A stretch of 6,977 nucleotides of DNA, taken from an uncultured Synergistales bacterium. Lineage in GTDB: Bacteria; Synergistota; Synergistia; Synergistales; Aminobacteriaceae. This document shows, one piece after another, positions 1-5,657 of this stretch (the first letter of the stretch is position 1; each line of letters begins with the position of its first letter). Both the position numbers and the translations under genes were made by a program. The DNA lies in the NCBI GenBank assembly GCA_937957815.1, contig CALFXN010000298.1, positions 1-6,977 on the forward strand, read 5' to 3'. A model generated the notes under the pieces. That model was not told the DNA's origin, made no database searches, and saw nothing but the letters and a program-made list of their open reading frames with translations.

Positions 1-114
1 CTTTCCGCCGGGGAATTCCCAGAAGCCGCCGAAGCCGTGCCGGTCGGATCCGGGGCGCCGGGCGATGAAGATGGAGTCCTTGTCCGTCAGGACGGCTGCC
101 GTTACCGTGAGCAT
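1..114 (-). CDS. Nudix hydrolase, MutT-like (8-oxo-dGTP diphosphatase type), N-terminal part only
   Basis: This is the first 38 codons of a gene that runs off the left edge. Translation from ATG at 114 begins MLTVTAAVLTDKDSIFIARR and ends at WEFPGGK. A first beta strand, a second strand ending in arginines, and a (W/L)EFPGGK turn are typical of MutT-type Nudix enzymes, where that turn opens the Nudix box. The family removes pyrophosphate from nucleotide substrates such as 8-oxo-dGTP, in the cytoplasm; the catalytic glutamates lie outside the window. The start is supported by a strong purine-rich ribosome site (GGGGGAGGA) about 5 nt upstream. An extended -10 element lies about 50 nt upstream, so the gene is probably transcribed separately from the diguanylate cyclase. 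The fold family is well supported. The exact substrate is not, since ADP-ribose or CTP-type Nudix enzymes share parts of this pattern. Confidence 0.85.
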   Translation of the reverse strand, partial: MLTVTAAVLTDKDSIFIARRPGSDRHGFGGFWEFPGGK

Positions 115-165
115 CGACGTTCCTCCCCCGCCGGACGATTCGATTTTCCGGTTCCGAGAACATGG

Positions 166-174
166 ATTATAGCA
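166..174 (-). promoter_or_regulatory. Extended -10 promoter candidate for the Nudix gene
   Basis: The minus strand reads TGCTATAAT, a perfect sigma70-type -10 hexamer with the upstream TG of an extended -10. It sits in the 80-nt gap between the cyclase stop and the Nudix start and would give a leader of about 45 nt. No -35 match is visible 16 to 18 nt upstream, which is compatible with an extended -10 promoter. In this GC-rich gap a chance TATAAT is unlikely but not excluded. Confidence 0.6.
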
Positions 175-194
175 GAAGGACGCCTGTCGCGGGA

Positions 195-2621
195 TCACAT
201 GACCGTCGCGCGATTCCTCCCGGCGCGTTTGCTCTCGTAGAGCGCGTGGTCGGATCGGTGCATGAGGTCGTTCAGGGAGTCCTCAGGGTCTGTCATCGTC
301 GCGATGCCGATGCTGACGGTGATCGAGAACCTTCCGCCGGCGGAGGGGAATGCCGTTCGCTCGATGTCCTGCCGCACCCGTTCGGCGAGCGTCTTCGCGC
401 CCTCCGCATCCGTGTCCGGCAGCAGGATTCCGAATTCCTCGCCGCCCAGACGTCCGATGATGTCCGTGCATCGCAGCGTCTTCGCGCAGGTTTCCGAGAA
501 CAGACGCAATACCGTGTCCCCCGTCGGATGCCCGTAGCGGTCGTTGACGTCCTTGAAATTGTCGAGATCCAGCATGAGGAGGGCGAGGGGCGCGCCGCTC
601 CTGCGGCTTCGCTCCACTTCCCGGGTGCCGGATTCGAGGAAGTGCCGCCGGTTGCTGAGTCCCGTGAGTTCGTCCGTCGTCGCGAGTTCCGCGAGCCGAC
701 GTTCGAGGTTTTTGCGTTCGGTGATATCGAGGTGCGTTCCGATGATCCGGAGAGGGATCCCGTTTTCATCCCACGCGACGATCCGGGCCCGGGAGAGGAT
801 CCACTTCCACCCGCCGTCCGACGTGAGCATCCGGAACTCCGTCGAATACGGTTCGAGCCCGGCGATGCACCGTCTCTGCCTCTCCCGTGTGCCCGGAAGG
901 TCGTCGGGATGGACGAGCCGTTCCCATGTCGAGAGGTGGTGGGGCATCGAATCGGGGGCGTAGCCGAGCATCGTGAACCATCTGGGGCTGTAGAAGACGT
1001 CGTCGGTTTTGAGGTTCCAGTCGTAAAGGCCGTCGCTCGTCGCCTCCATCGCGAGCGAGAGGCGTTCCTCGCTCTTCCTGAGTGCGGCGACGGCGCGTTC
1101 CCTGTCGGTGACGTCGATGGTCAGGGTGAAGAACCCCATGATCCGTCCGTTTTCGTCCCTTCGGGGAACGTAGGCGACCTCCGAATAACTCGGTTCGGGC
1201 TTCGTCGGAAAGATTTCGTTGAACCGGACGATCTCTCCGGCAAGCGTCCGTTCGATGTATCGGGAGATCTTCGACATCAGCTCGTCTCCGATGAATTCGC
1301 GGAGTGGCACTCCGATGACCGATTCCGGCGCGATGCCGTAGGCGTCGGCGTACGTCCTGTTGATGTACCTGTAGCGAACTTCCGAATCGAGGTAGGCGAT
1401 CCGGGCTGGAACCGAATCGGTGATCAGACGGATCCACTGTTCGTTTTCGAAGATCGTCCGGTTCATCCGCTCCTGCTCGCGCAACGTCTTCCGGAAGCGT
1501 TCGAGCGTTGCGGCGAGAGAGCCGAGCTCGTCGTCGTAGCGCAGTTTCGGAAACGGCGCGTCGGTCCGTCCGGCCTGAAGGTTGCGGACCATGGCGTGAA
1601 TCTTCGAGATGGGGCGCGAGACGCGGACGATGAGGAGATAACAGAGCGCGAGGGCGAGCGTCAGGACGACGGCGAAGTAGAGGATCTGACGTTTCGACCG
1701 CTGTTCGAGATCGGTCCGGAGTTCCCGGAGATGCGTTTCGATGGCCTCGTCGGTATCCCGGAAGATGGTTGCAATGAGTCGGAGCGTCGGTGCGAGCGTC
1801 CGGAGGAATTCTCCCGTTTCGATTCCGTGGGCTGGAGTCCTGAGGAAGTGTTCCGTCAGAGGGACGAGCCGGCTGAGGTACCAGGTGTTCGCGCTTTCCG
1901 CGTCGCTCCGGAGCTTTTCGGAAAGTACGAACGCGGCGAGCCCCTTCACGTCGGTCCACAGGGACAACTCCCGTTCTTTGAGCCGCCGGATCCCGATAAT
2001 GTTTTCGCCGTAGTGCAGATCCGTCCGGTTCAGGAGACCCAGGATGCGTGCGGAAGTATTCTCGAGGGCGCTCCTGAAGCGGAGGATCCGGAGACGCAGA
2101 AGCGTGAATACCGCGTACCTCCCGGTTTCGTCGCCGGGAAGAAAGGAGAGTCGTTCCACGATCCGCTCGGACTCCGCGAGAAACGCGTCGGTTGCGGAAA
2201 TCCACTGCTCTTCGGAGACCGTTCCCCGCTCTTCGAGCGGTTTTCTCATGGTTCCGTCGGTGAGGATTCGGGCGTTCCGGAGGATCCGGTCGAGGTTCGC
2301 GAGGACATCCGTCTCGGAATACCCGCGCGAGAGGATCCCGCCCATCGCGACGACGGCGCGGGATCGCTCGAGCGCGAGAATGTCCCGGTCGTCGGGGGAG
2401 ATGTTCCCCGTGCCCAGAAGCGTCAGGACGATACGACGCTCGGACGCGACGGACATCGCCGCCTCCGCGACGAGCGAAGAGAGGTCGCGCCCCCGCTCGA
2501 AGTCGTAGACGCATTGCGTCTGATCCTTGACTGAAGAGAGGACGCGCCGGAAAATCAGTCCCACGACGAGGCACTGAATCGTGACGAGAACAATGAGAAG
2601 GCCCGTGATCCGCGAGGACAT
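195..2621 (-). CDS. Membrane sensor diguanylate cyclase (periplasmic sensor, HAMP, PAS, PAS, GGDEF)
   Basis: An 808-residue enzyme predicted to make cyclic di-GMP from two GTP on the cytoplasmic face of the inner membrane. Domains: membrane segment about 7-25; a mostly helical periplasmic sensor about 26-310; membrane segment about 313-333; HAMP about 333-385; PAS about 395-510, ending IDVTDRERA; a second PAS about 520-637, ending LDITERKNL, with the WxxxVHPDD signature of PAS_3-type folds; GGDEF domain about 643-808. The catalytic domain is intact: DELTGLSNRR 650-659, DLDNFKDVNDRYGH 685-698, active-site GGEEF 726-730. RCTD at 717-720 lies exactly five residues before GGEEF, the canonical product-inhibition I-site. 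No EAL or HD-GYP domain is present. The ERRIVLTLLG stretch in the sensor recalls helical NIT/4HB sensors, but the ligand is unknown. The ATG at 2621 has a weak ribosome site; a GGGGGAG further upstream is too distant to serve it. An extended -10 candidate precedes the gene. Confidence 0.95.
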   Translation of the reverse strand: MSSRITGLLIVLVTIQCLVVGLIFRRVLSSVKDQTQCVYDFERGRDLSSLVAEAAMSVASERRIVLTLLGTGNISPDDRDILALERSRAVVAMGGILSRGYSETDVLANLDRILRNARILTDGTMRKPLEERGTVSEEQWISATDAFLAESERIVERLSFLPGDETGRYAVFTLLRLRILRFRSALENTSARILGLLNRTDLHYGENIIGIRRLKERELSLWTDVKGLAAFVLSEKLRSDAESANTWYLSRLVPLTEHFLRTPAHGIETGEFLRTLAPTLRLIATIFRDTDEAIETHLRELRTDLEQRSKRQILYFAVVLTLALALCYLLIVRVSRPISKIHAMVRNLQAGRTDAPFPKLRYDDELGSLAATLERFRKTLREQERMNRTIFENEQWIRLITDSVPARIAYLDSEVRYRYINRTYADAYGIAPESVIGVPLREFIGDELMSKISRYIERTLAGEIVRFNEIFPTKPEPSYSEVAYVPRRDENGRIMGFFTLTIDVTDRERAVAALRKSEERLSLAMEATSDGLYDWNLKTDDVFYSPRWFTMLGYAPDSMPHHLSTWERLVHPDDLPGTRERQRRCIAGLEPYSTEFRMLTSDGGWKWILSRARIVAWDENGIPLRIIGTHLDITERKNLERRLAELATTDELTGLSNRRHFLESGTREVERSRRSGAPLALLMLDLDNFKDVNDRYGHPTGDTVLRLFSETCAKTLRCTDIIGRLGGEEFGILLPDTDAEGAKTLAERVRQDIERTAFPSAGGRFSITVSIGIATMTDPEDSLNDLMHRSDHALYESKRAGRNRATVM

Positions 2622-2685
2622 CCGTCTGAAAAATTCCAGAGGCCCATCTCCCCCGTGGAATAAGAAATCATGAAGTCGTGCAGCA

Positions 2686-2694
2686 ATTCTACCA
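2686..2694 (-). promoter_or_regulatory. Extended -10 promoter candidate for the diguanylate cyclase gene
   Basis: The minus strand reads TGGTAGAAT: a five-of-six -10 hexamer preceded by TG. It lies in the 137-nt gap before the cyclase, predicting a start near 2679 and a leader of about 58 nt. No -35 match is seen at normal spacing. Its form matches the element in front of the Nudix gene. The rest of this gap (2622-2758) shows no gene and no convincing terminator. Confidence 0.45.
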
Positions 2695-2758
2695 CATGGC
2701 CCGCCCCGGATAGTGCCGGACGCTTAGCGGCTTCACTCCTTCCGTCTCTCGCGCCGCG

Positions 2759-3295
2759 CTATTCGGGAACCTCCCTGAACGTCCGCGATATCGTTTCGAA
2801 AACGCCCTTCACCTCTTCCGGCGGAACGGACGCGTCGCTGAGGAAGCCGAGCGCGAGAGTGTCGCCGCCGGACAGCGGGATCAGGTACAGAGTGAGTTCC
2901 GCCTTTCGGGGAATCTTCACGTTCTGGACGCTTCCGGCGACCTTCTTTCCCATGAACGCTCGCTCCACGGTTCTTTCGGCCGGTTTCGAGGTCCCGAGAA
3001 AGGTCGACTTCACGTATGACGCGACCTCATCGTCGCTTTTCATCCCCATGCCTTCGCGCATGTCCTTCGGGATCGCGACGAGCGTGAGCTCCATCCGGCC
3101 GCTTCCCGGGGCCGCGTCCGCGGGCTGGATGAGCGTCACCGCGTCCATCCCGGCCTTCTGAGGCTCGGAAAAGGTCTCCGGGGCGCTGAACGCCGCCTTC
3201 CACCACACGTGTTTCCGCTCACCGGCCGCCTGCGCCTCCGGAGAATGCGACACGCAGAAAATCGCGCAGAGCAGCGCGATCGAAAGAAGTCTCAT
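2759..3295 (-). CDS. Exported protein of unknown family, 178 residues
   Basis: I do not recognise this family. The N-terminus (MRLLSIALLCAIFC then SPEAQA) is a clear Sec signal peptide with cleavage likely after residue 23 or 24. No lipobox is present, so the product should be a soluble periplasmic or secreted protein of about 155 residues. The mature part alternates strands and helices: a strand near DAVTLIQP 51-58, MELTLVAIPKDM 68-79, a helix with DDEVASYVKSTF 88-99, ELTLYLIPL 133-141 and a final helix GVFETISRTFREV 164-176. An ending like this, with a last helix packing on a sheet, resembles PsbP/DcrB-like folds, but that is a weak inference. There are no obvious catalytic residues, and the only cysteines are in the signal peptide. 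The start is firm: AAGGAGGGG lies 8 nt before the ATG. It follows the 93-residue gene by 25 nt, so it is probably the last member of that transcript. Confidence 0.8.
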   Translation of the reverse strand: MRLLSIALLCAIFCVSHSPEAQAAGERKHVWWKAAFSAPETFSEPQKAGMDAVTLIQPADAAPGSGRMELTLVAIPKDMREGMGMKSDDEVASYVKSTFLGTSKPAERTVERAFMGKKVAGSVQNVKIPRKAELTLYLIPLSGGDTLALGFLSDASVPPEEVKGVFETISRTFREVPE

Positions 3296-3310
3296 GTCTT
3301 TCCCCTCCTT

Positions 3311-3335
3311 TTCTTCAATGTCAGTCTTCGATGTC
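3311..3335 (-). repeat. Two-copy 13-nt imperfect tandem repeat across the stop codon of the 93-residue gene
   Basis: On the minus strand GACATCGAAGAC (3335-3324) is followed 13 nt later by GACATTGAAGAA (3322-3311), 10 of 12 bases identical. The TGA stop of the 93-residue gene begins in the one-base spacer (3323) and takes the first two bases of the second copy (TGA at 3323-3321). It may be a small duplication at the 3' end of the gene or chance. Confidence 0.4.
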
Positions 3336-3602
3336 GAGCGCCCCGTTCCGGATGACGACGACGTCCGAGCCCGAGCCCCTGACCGTTCCGAGGCTGACGA
3401 CCTCGATGCGGCATTCCGGGCAGATCCCGTGGATCGTCGTTCCGCCGGAGATGCTCGTCCATGTCGTGAACGACCGCTCGTGAACGCCCACGCTGTAGGT
3501 TTTCGAATCCTCGTTCTTCAGGTCCACGGCGGCGGCCGTTCCGGAGACGGAGACGGCCAGCGCGGCGAGGACGACGCCGCACTGCAGGGTATGGGAGGTC
3601 AT
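3321..3602 (-). CDS. Small exported protein with a CPEC motif, 93 residues
   Basis: I do not recognise this family. Residues 1-25 form a signal peptide ending GTAAA before VDLKN. The mature protein has about 68 residues and is rich in T, S, G and V, suggesting a small beta sandwich or barrel: YSVGVHERSFTTWTSI about 36-51, then GICPECRIEVVSLGTV about 59-74, then VVVIRNGALDIED 81-93. C61 and C64 are the only cysteines of the mature protein and form a CxxC pair that could be a disulfide or half of a metal site. Its ATG overlaps the stop of the upstream SH3 gene as ATGA, with only a weak ribosome site, so translation is probably coupled to that gene. This suggests the two products are made together and may interact. 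The overlap, signal peptide and spacing to the next gene support a real gene despite its size. Confidence 0.75.
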   Translation of the reverse strand: MTSHTLQCGVVLAALAVSVSGTAAAVDLKNEDSKTYSVGVHERSFTTWTSISGGTTIHGICPECRIEVVSLGTVRGSGSDVVVIRNGALDIED

Positions 3603-4345
3603 TCGAACAACCCCGCGGAATACGTCATCGATTCGAGCCGCGCCTCCCGGTCAAAGACCATGACGATCTCCCGCGTTCCGGAATGATAGGTCCAGACGCG
3701 GTTCCGGACCGTATCGGGCGGTCCGATCCTTTCAGCGACGGATTCGGAGTCGTCGTGAAGCATGATGTCCCCGAAGCCCTGCCATCCGCCGGGAAGTTCG
3801 ACGCTCCGGAGTCTGTCGCGCCCGTTCACCTTCCAGTAGACCGCCGTATGTCCGTGAAAGACGAGCGTTGTCTCCGTGACGTCGAGCTTCCAGTCCTCGA
3901 TCGTGAAGCGCCGGGTTTTGCGGGACCCCGGCTCGCCGAAGAACGCGACCGCCATCGCGGGCGTCAGGCCGAAATCACGGCGGAGACGGTCGCAGTAGCG
4001 GCCGACGCGATCGTTTCCGTCGCCGATGCGGCGGAGGTGCTTTCCGAAGATCCAGCCCTTCGGGGCCGTTTCGCTCACGACCTCGAACCACGGGACGCCG
4101 CCGTCGGAACGCGACGACCCGACCACGAGAAGTTCTCCCGAGGCGCGCTCGTCGGCGAAGCGTCCGACGACCGGGGATCGCGTCGACGGAGCCGCGCGGA
4201 GGTTCACGTTCGTTCCGTCGAGGGTCGCCGCGACGGGCCAGTTCTCCAGGTCTTCTGGAACGCTGCGGATCTCCGCCGCGAGCGGCGCGCCGGACAGAAC
4301 GCATAGAACCGCGGCGGGAAATGCGAATCGGGCGAACGGGCGCAT
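3599..4345 (-). CDS. Exported SH3-domain protein with BamE-like C-terminal region
   Basis: A 248-residue protein with a signal peptide (about 1-24), a bacterial SH3 domain about 38-107 and a C-terminal region about 115-245. The SH3 domain carries the usual marks: TNVNLRAAPSTRSPVVG 45-61, PWFEVV 85-90 and GWIFGKHLRRI 97-107. Such domains bind peptidoglycan or protein peptides in the envelope. Residues 190-243 follow the BamE/SmpA (OmlA) pattern: helix ESVAERIGPPD, then VWTYHSG, then IVMVFDREARLESMTY. Residues 124-183 (LTPAMAVAFFGEPGS, then WKLDV and TLVFHG) look like a second, more divergent copy. There is no lipobox, unlike true BamE. The start is well supported by AAAGGAGGGGG just before ATG 4345. 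It lies 73 nt after the LRR gene, with a hairpin between them, and overlaps the next gene by 4 nt. The SH3 call is strong and the BamE-like call is inference. Confidence 0.9.
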   Translation of the reverse strand: MRPFARFAFPAAVLCVLSGAPLAAEIRSVPEDLENWPVAATLDGTNVNLRAAPSTRSPVVGRFADERASGELLVVGSSRSDGGVPWFEVVSETAPKGWIFGKHLRRIGDGNDRVGRYCDRLRRDFGLTPAMAVAFFGEPGSRKTRRFTIEDWKLDVTETTLVFHGHTAVYWKVNGRDRLRSVELPGGWQGFGDIMLHDDSESVAERIGPPDTVRNRVWTYHSGTREIVMVFDREARLESMTYSAGLFE

Positions 4346-4384
4346 GATCCCCCTCCTTTCGGAAAACGGACGTTCGATGCGGAC

Positions 4385-4413
4385 GGGGCGGAAGGGATCG
4401 TCCCCTCCGCCCC
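4385..4413 (-). terminator. GC-rich 12-bp hairpin after the LRR gene, without a T-tract
   Basis: Arms 4402-4413 and 4385-4396 pair across a 5-base loop. In minus-strand RNA all 12 positions pair, one as G-U; in plus-strand RNA that position is an A-C mismatch. The stem begins 5 nt after the LRR stop codon (4419-4421). The bases that follow (gtccgcatcgaacg) are not a U-tract, so an ordinary intrinsic terminator is not shown. It may stabilise the LRR mRNA 3' end, cause partial termination, or serve as a processing boundary before the SH3 gene. Confidence 0.5.
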
Positions 4414-4418
4414 GCGGC

Positions 4419-5618
4419 TCACTTCTGGATAATGGCTTTCTTTCCGTAGGGCGCGATCTGCTCGGGCGGGAACTGCCCGACCTTCGCGTAGATGTACTGG
4501 AGCTTCGGAAGATCCTTGAAGGTCGAGAAATCGGCGATTCCCTGCGTCTTCTGGACGTCGAGCGCGGATAGCGCCGGCAGCTTCGCGATCGCTTCGGGGT
4601 TCGTCACGGCCGATCCCTCGACGTCGAGCCGCGCGAGCTTCGCCATGTTCGCGAAGATCGAGAGGTCGATCGTCCCCGTAACGCTTTCGAGAACGACCTC
4701 CGACAGCTTCGGGCACTTCGCGAGCGACGCCAGGTTCGTCAACTCCTCGCGGAGCATCTTCACGATCCTGAGGTTCGGCATCGTCTCGACGACCTTCATG
4801 TCGCTGAACTTCGAGATTCCGCCGTGGAACTCCTCGAGCTTCACGAGCTTCGCGAGCGGCGAGTAGTCGTCGCACTTCGTCGCGTAGATCCAGATGTATC
4901 GGAGTTCCGTCAGATTCCCCACAGGCGACAGATCCGTCGCAGGGATGGAGTAGAGTCCGAGCTTCTTCAGCTTCGCGAGCCCCGCGATCGGGGAGAGATC
5001 CTTGACCTCGGTCATGTACAGGTCGAGTTCCTCGAGATCCTTGAATTCGGACAGGGCGGAGATGTCCTCGATCGGAGCCGCGTAGAACGAGAGCTTCTTA
5101 AGCTTCGTCTTGCCCTTGAGCGGGGATATGTCTTTGATGCCCTTCGGCTGCATGAAGAACACGAGCTCCGTGAGGTCGTTCATTGGCGCGAGGAAGGCGA
5201 GGTCCGGGTATTCGACCTGCCGGACGTGGAGCTTCGCCATCTTCGTGAGCGCGGCGAGCGGCGCGAGCGTCTTCACGGACTTGAGCGAATCAAGCTTCAG
5301 GTACGTGAGGTTCGTGAATTTCGCGAGCGGCGACAGGTCGGTGATCCCCTTGCCGGACTCGATCTCGAGTCCGGTCACGATGTCCGCGAGCACGGCGGCC
5401 TTCGCGAGATCCGCGTCCGTGATGTCGTAGAGGCGCAGCGGCTTCGCCTTGAGGGACTCGTCCGCCCGGGCCTTCGCGAGAAATTCGTCCGTCACGCCGT
5501 AGCTCATCTTCGGGCCGAAATAGCTGCTCGTGTCGTACTTCGGGTCGGCCGCGAGGGCCGGTCCCGCCATAAAGAGCGCCATAGCCGCAAGACAGAGAAC
5601 CGTGCGTTTCGTGTTCAT
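4419..5618 (-). CDS. Exported leucine-rich-repeat protein (internalin/SDS22-like repeats)
   Basis: A 399-residue protein with a signal peptide (cleavage after ALA at 23) and a short N-terminal helical region (24-75). About 13 to 14 leucine-rich repeats of mostly 22 residues follow to about 385. Typical units are KDLEELDLYMTEVKDLSPIAGL and TKLKKLSFYAAPIEDISALSEF (22 residues each), with the LxxLxLxxxxIxDLSPLAxL pattern of internalin and SDS22-type solenoids. Several units are degenerate (around HVRQVEYPDLAFLAPM, FHGGISKFSDM and MLREELTNLASLA). There is no LPxTG, cell-wall domain or membrane anchor at the C-terminus (ends KKAIIQK), so it should be free in the periplasm or outside the cell. Solenoids like this bind proteins; the partner is unknown. 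A GAGGGGG lies 10 nt before ATG 5618 and AAGGA lies closer. A perfect TATAAT is just upstream, so it may have its own promoter as well as readthrough from the GIDE gene. Codons are strongly biased to G/C-ending forms, notably AAG for lysine. Confidence 0.92.
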   Translation of the reverse strand: MNTKRTVLCLAAMALFMAGPALAADPKYDTSSYFGPKMSYGVTDEFLAKARADESLKAKPLRLYDITDADLAKAAVLADIVTGLEIESGKGITDLSPLAKFTNLTYLKLDSLKSVKTLAPLAALTKMAKLHVRQVEYPDLAFLAPMNDLTELVFFMQPKGIKDISPLKGKTKLKKLSFYAAPIEDISALSEFKDLEELDLYMTEVKDLSPIAGLAKLKKLGLYSIPATDLSPVGNLTELRYIWIYATKCDDYSPLAKLVKLEEFHGGISKFSDMKVVETMPNLRIVKMLREELTNLASLAKCPKLSEVVLESVTGTIDLSIFANMAKLARLDVEGSAVTNPEAIAKLPALSALDVQKTQGIADFSTFKDLPKLQYIYAKVGQFPPEQIAPYGKKAIIQK

Positions 5619-5636
5619 ATCCTTCTGACCCCCTCA

Positions 5637-5642
5637 ATTATA
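5637..5642 (-). promoter_or_regulatory. -10 promoter candidate before the LRR gene
   Basis: The minus strand reads TATAAT in the 39-nt gap between the GIDE stop (5658-5660) and the LRR ATG (5618). It lacks the TG extension and I see no convincing -35. It would start RNA near 5630, within the purine run before the gene, leaving a leader of only about 12 nt. It is either a weak internal promoter or chance. Confidence 0.35.
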
Positions 5643-5657
5643 GTGACGCGTTCCGAA

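Noticed and set aside
162..2534. A 790-codon open frame on the plus strand, opposite the diguanylate cyclase
   Set aside because: The minus strand has intact, recognisable domains across the whole span. The plus-strand product is low-complexity, rich in R, E, D, P and V, with no domain. Long antisense frames are expected where codons end mostly in G or C.
766..2574. A 602-codon alternative frame on the minus strand inside the cyclase gene
   Set aside because: It is arginine- and proline-rich noise in another frame of a gene whose domains are continuous and intact.
2702..2755. A possible 15-codon leader frame (GTG to TAG) after a GGAAGGAG in the gap before the cyclase
   Set aside because: The ribosome-site-like bases touch the GTG with no spacing, and the predicted promoter lies at the frame's end, so it would not be in the cyclase transcript.
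2622..2758. Terminator after the 178-residue gene
   Set aside because: Only 4- to 5-bp inverted repeats are present (for example GCCG and CGGC) and there is no T-run; nothing convincing.
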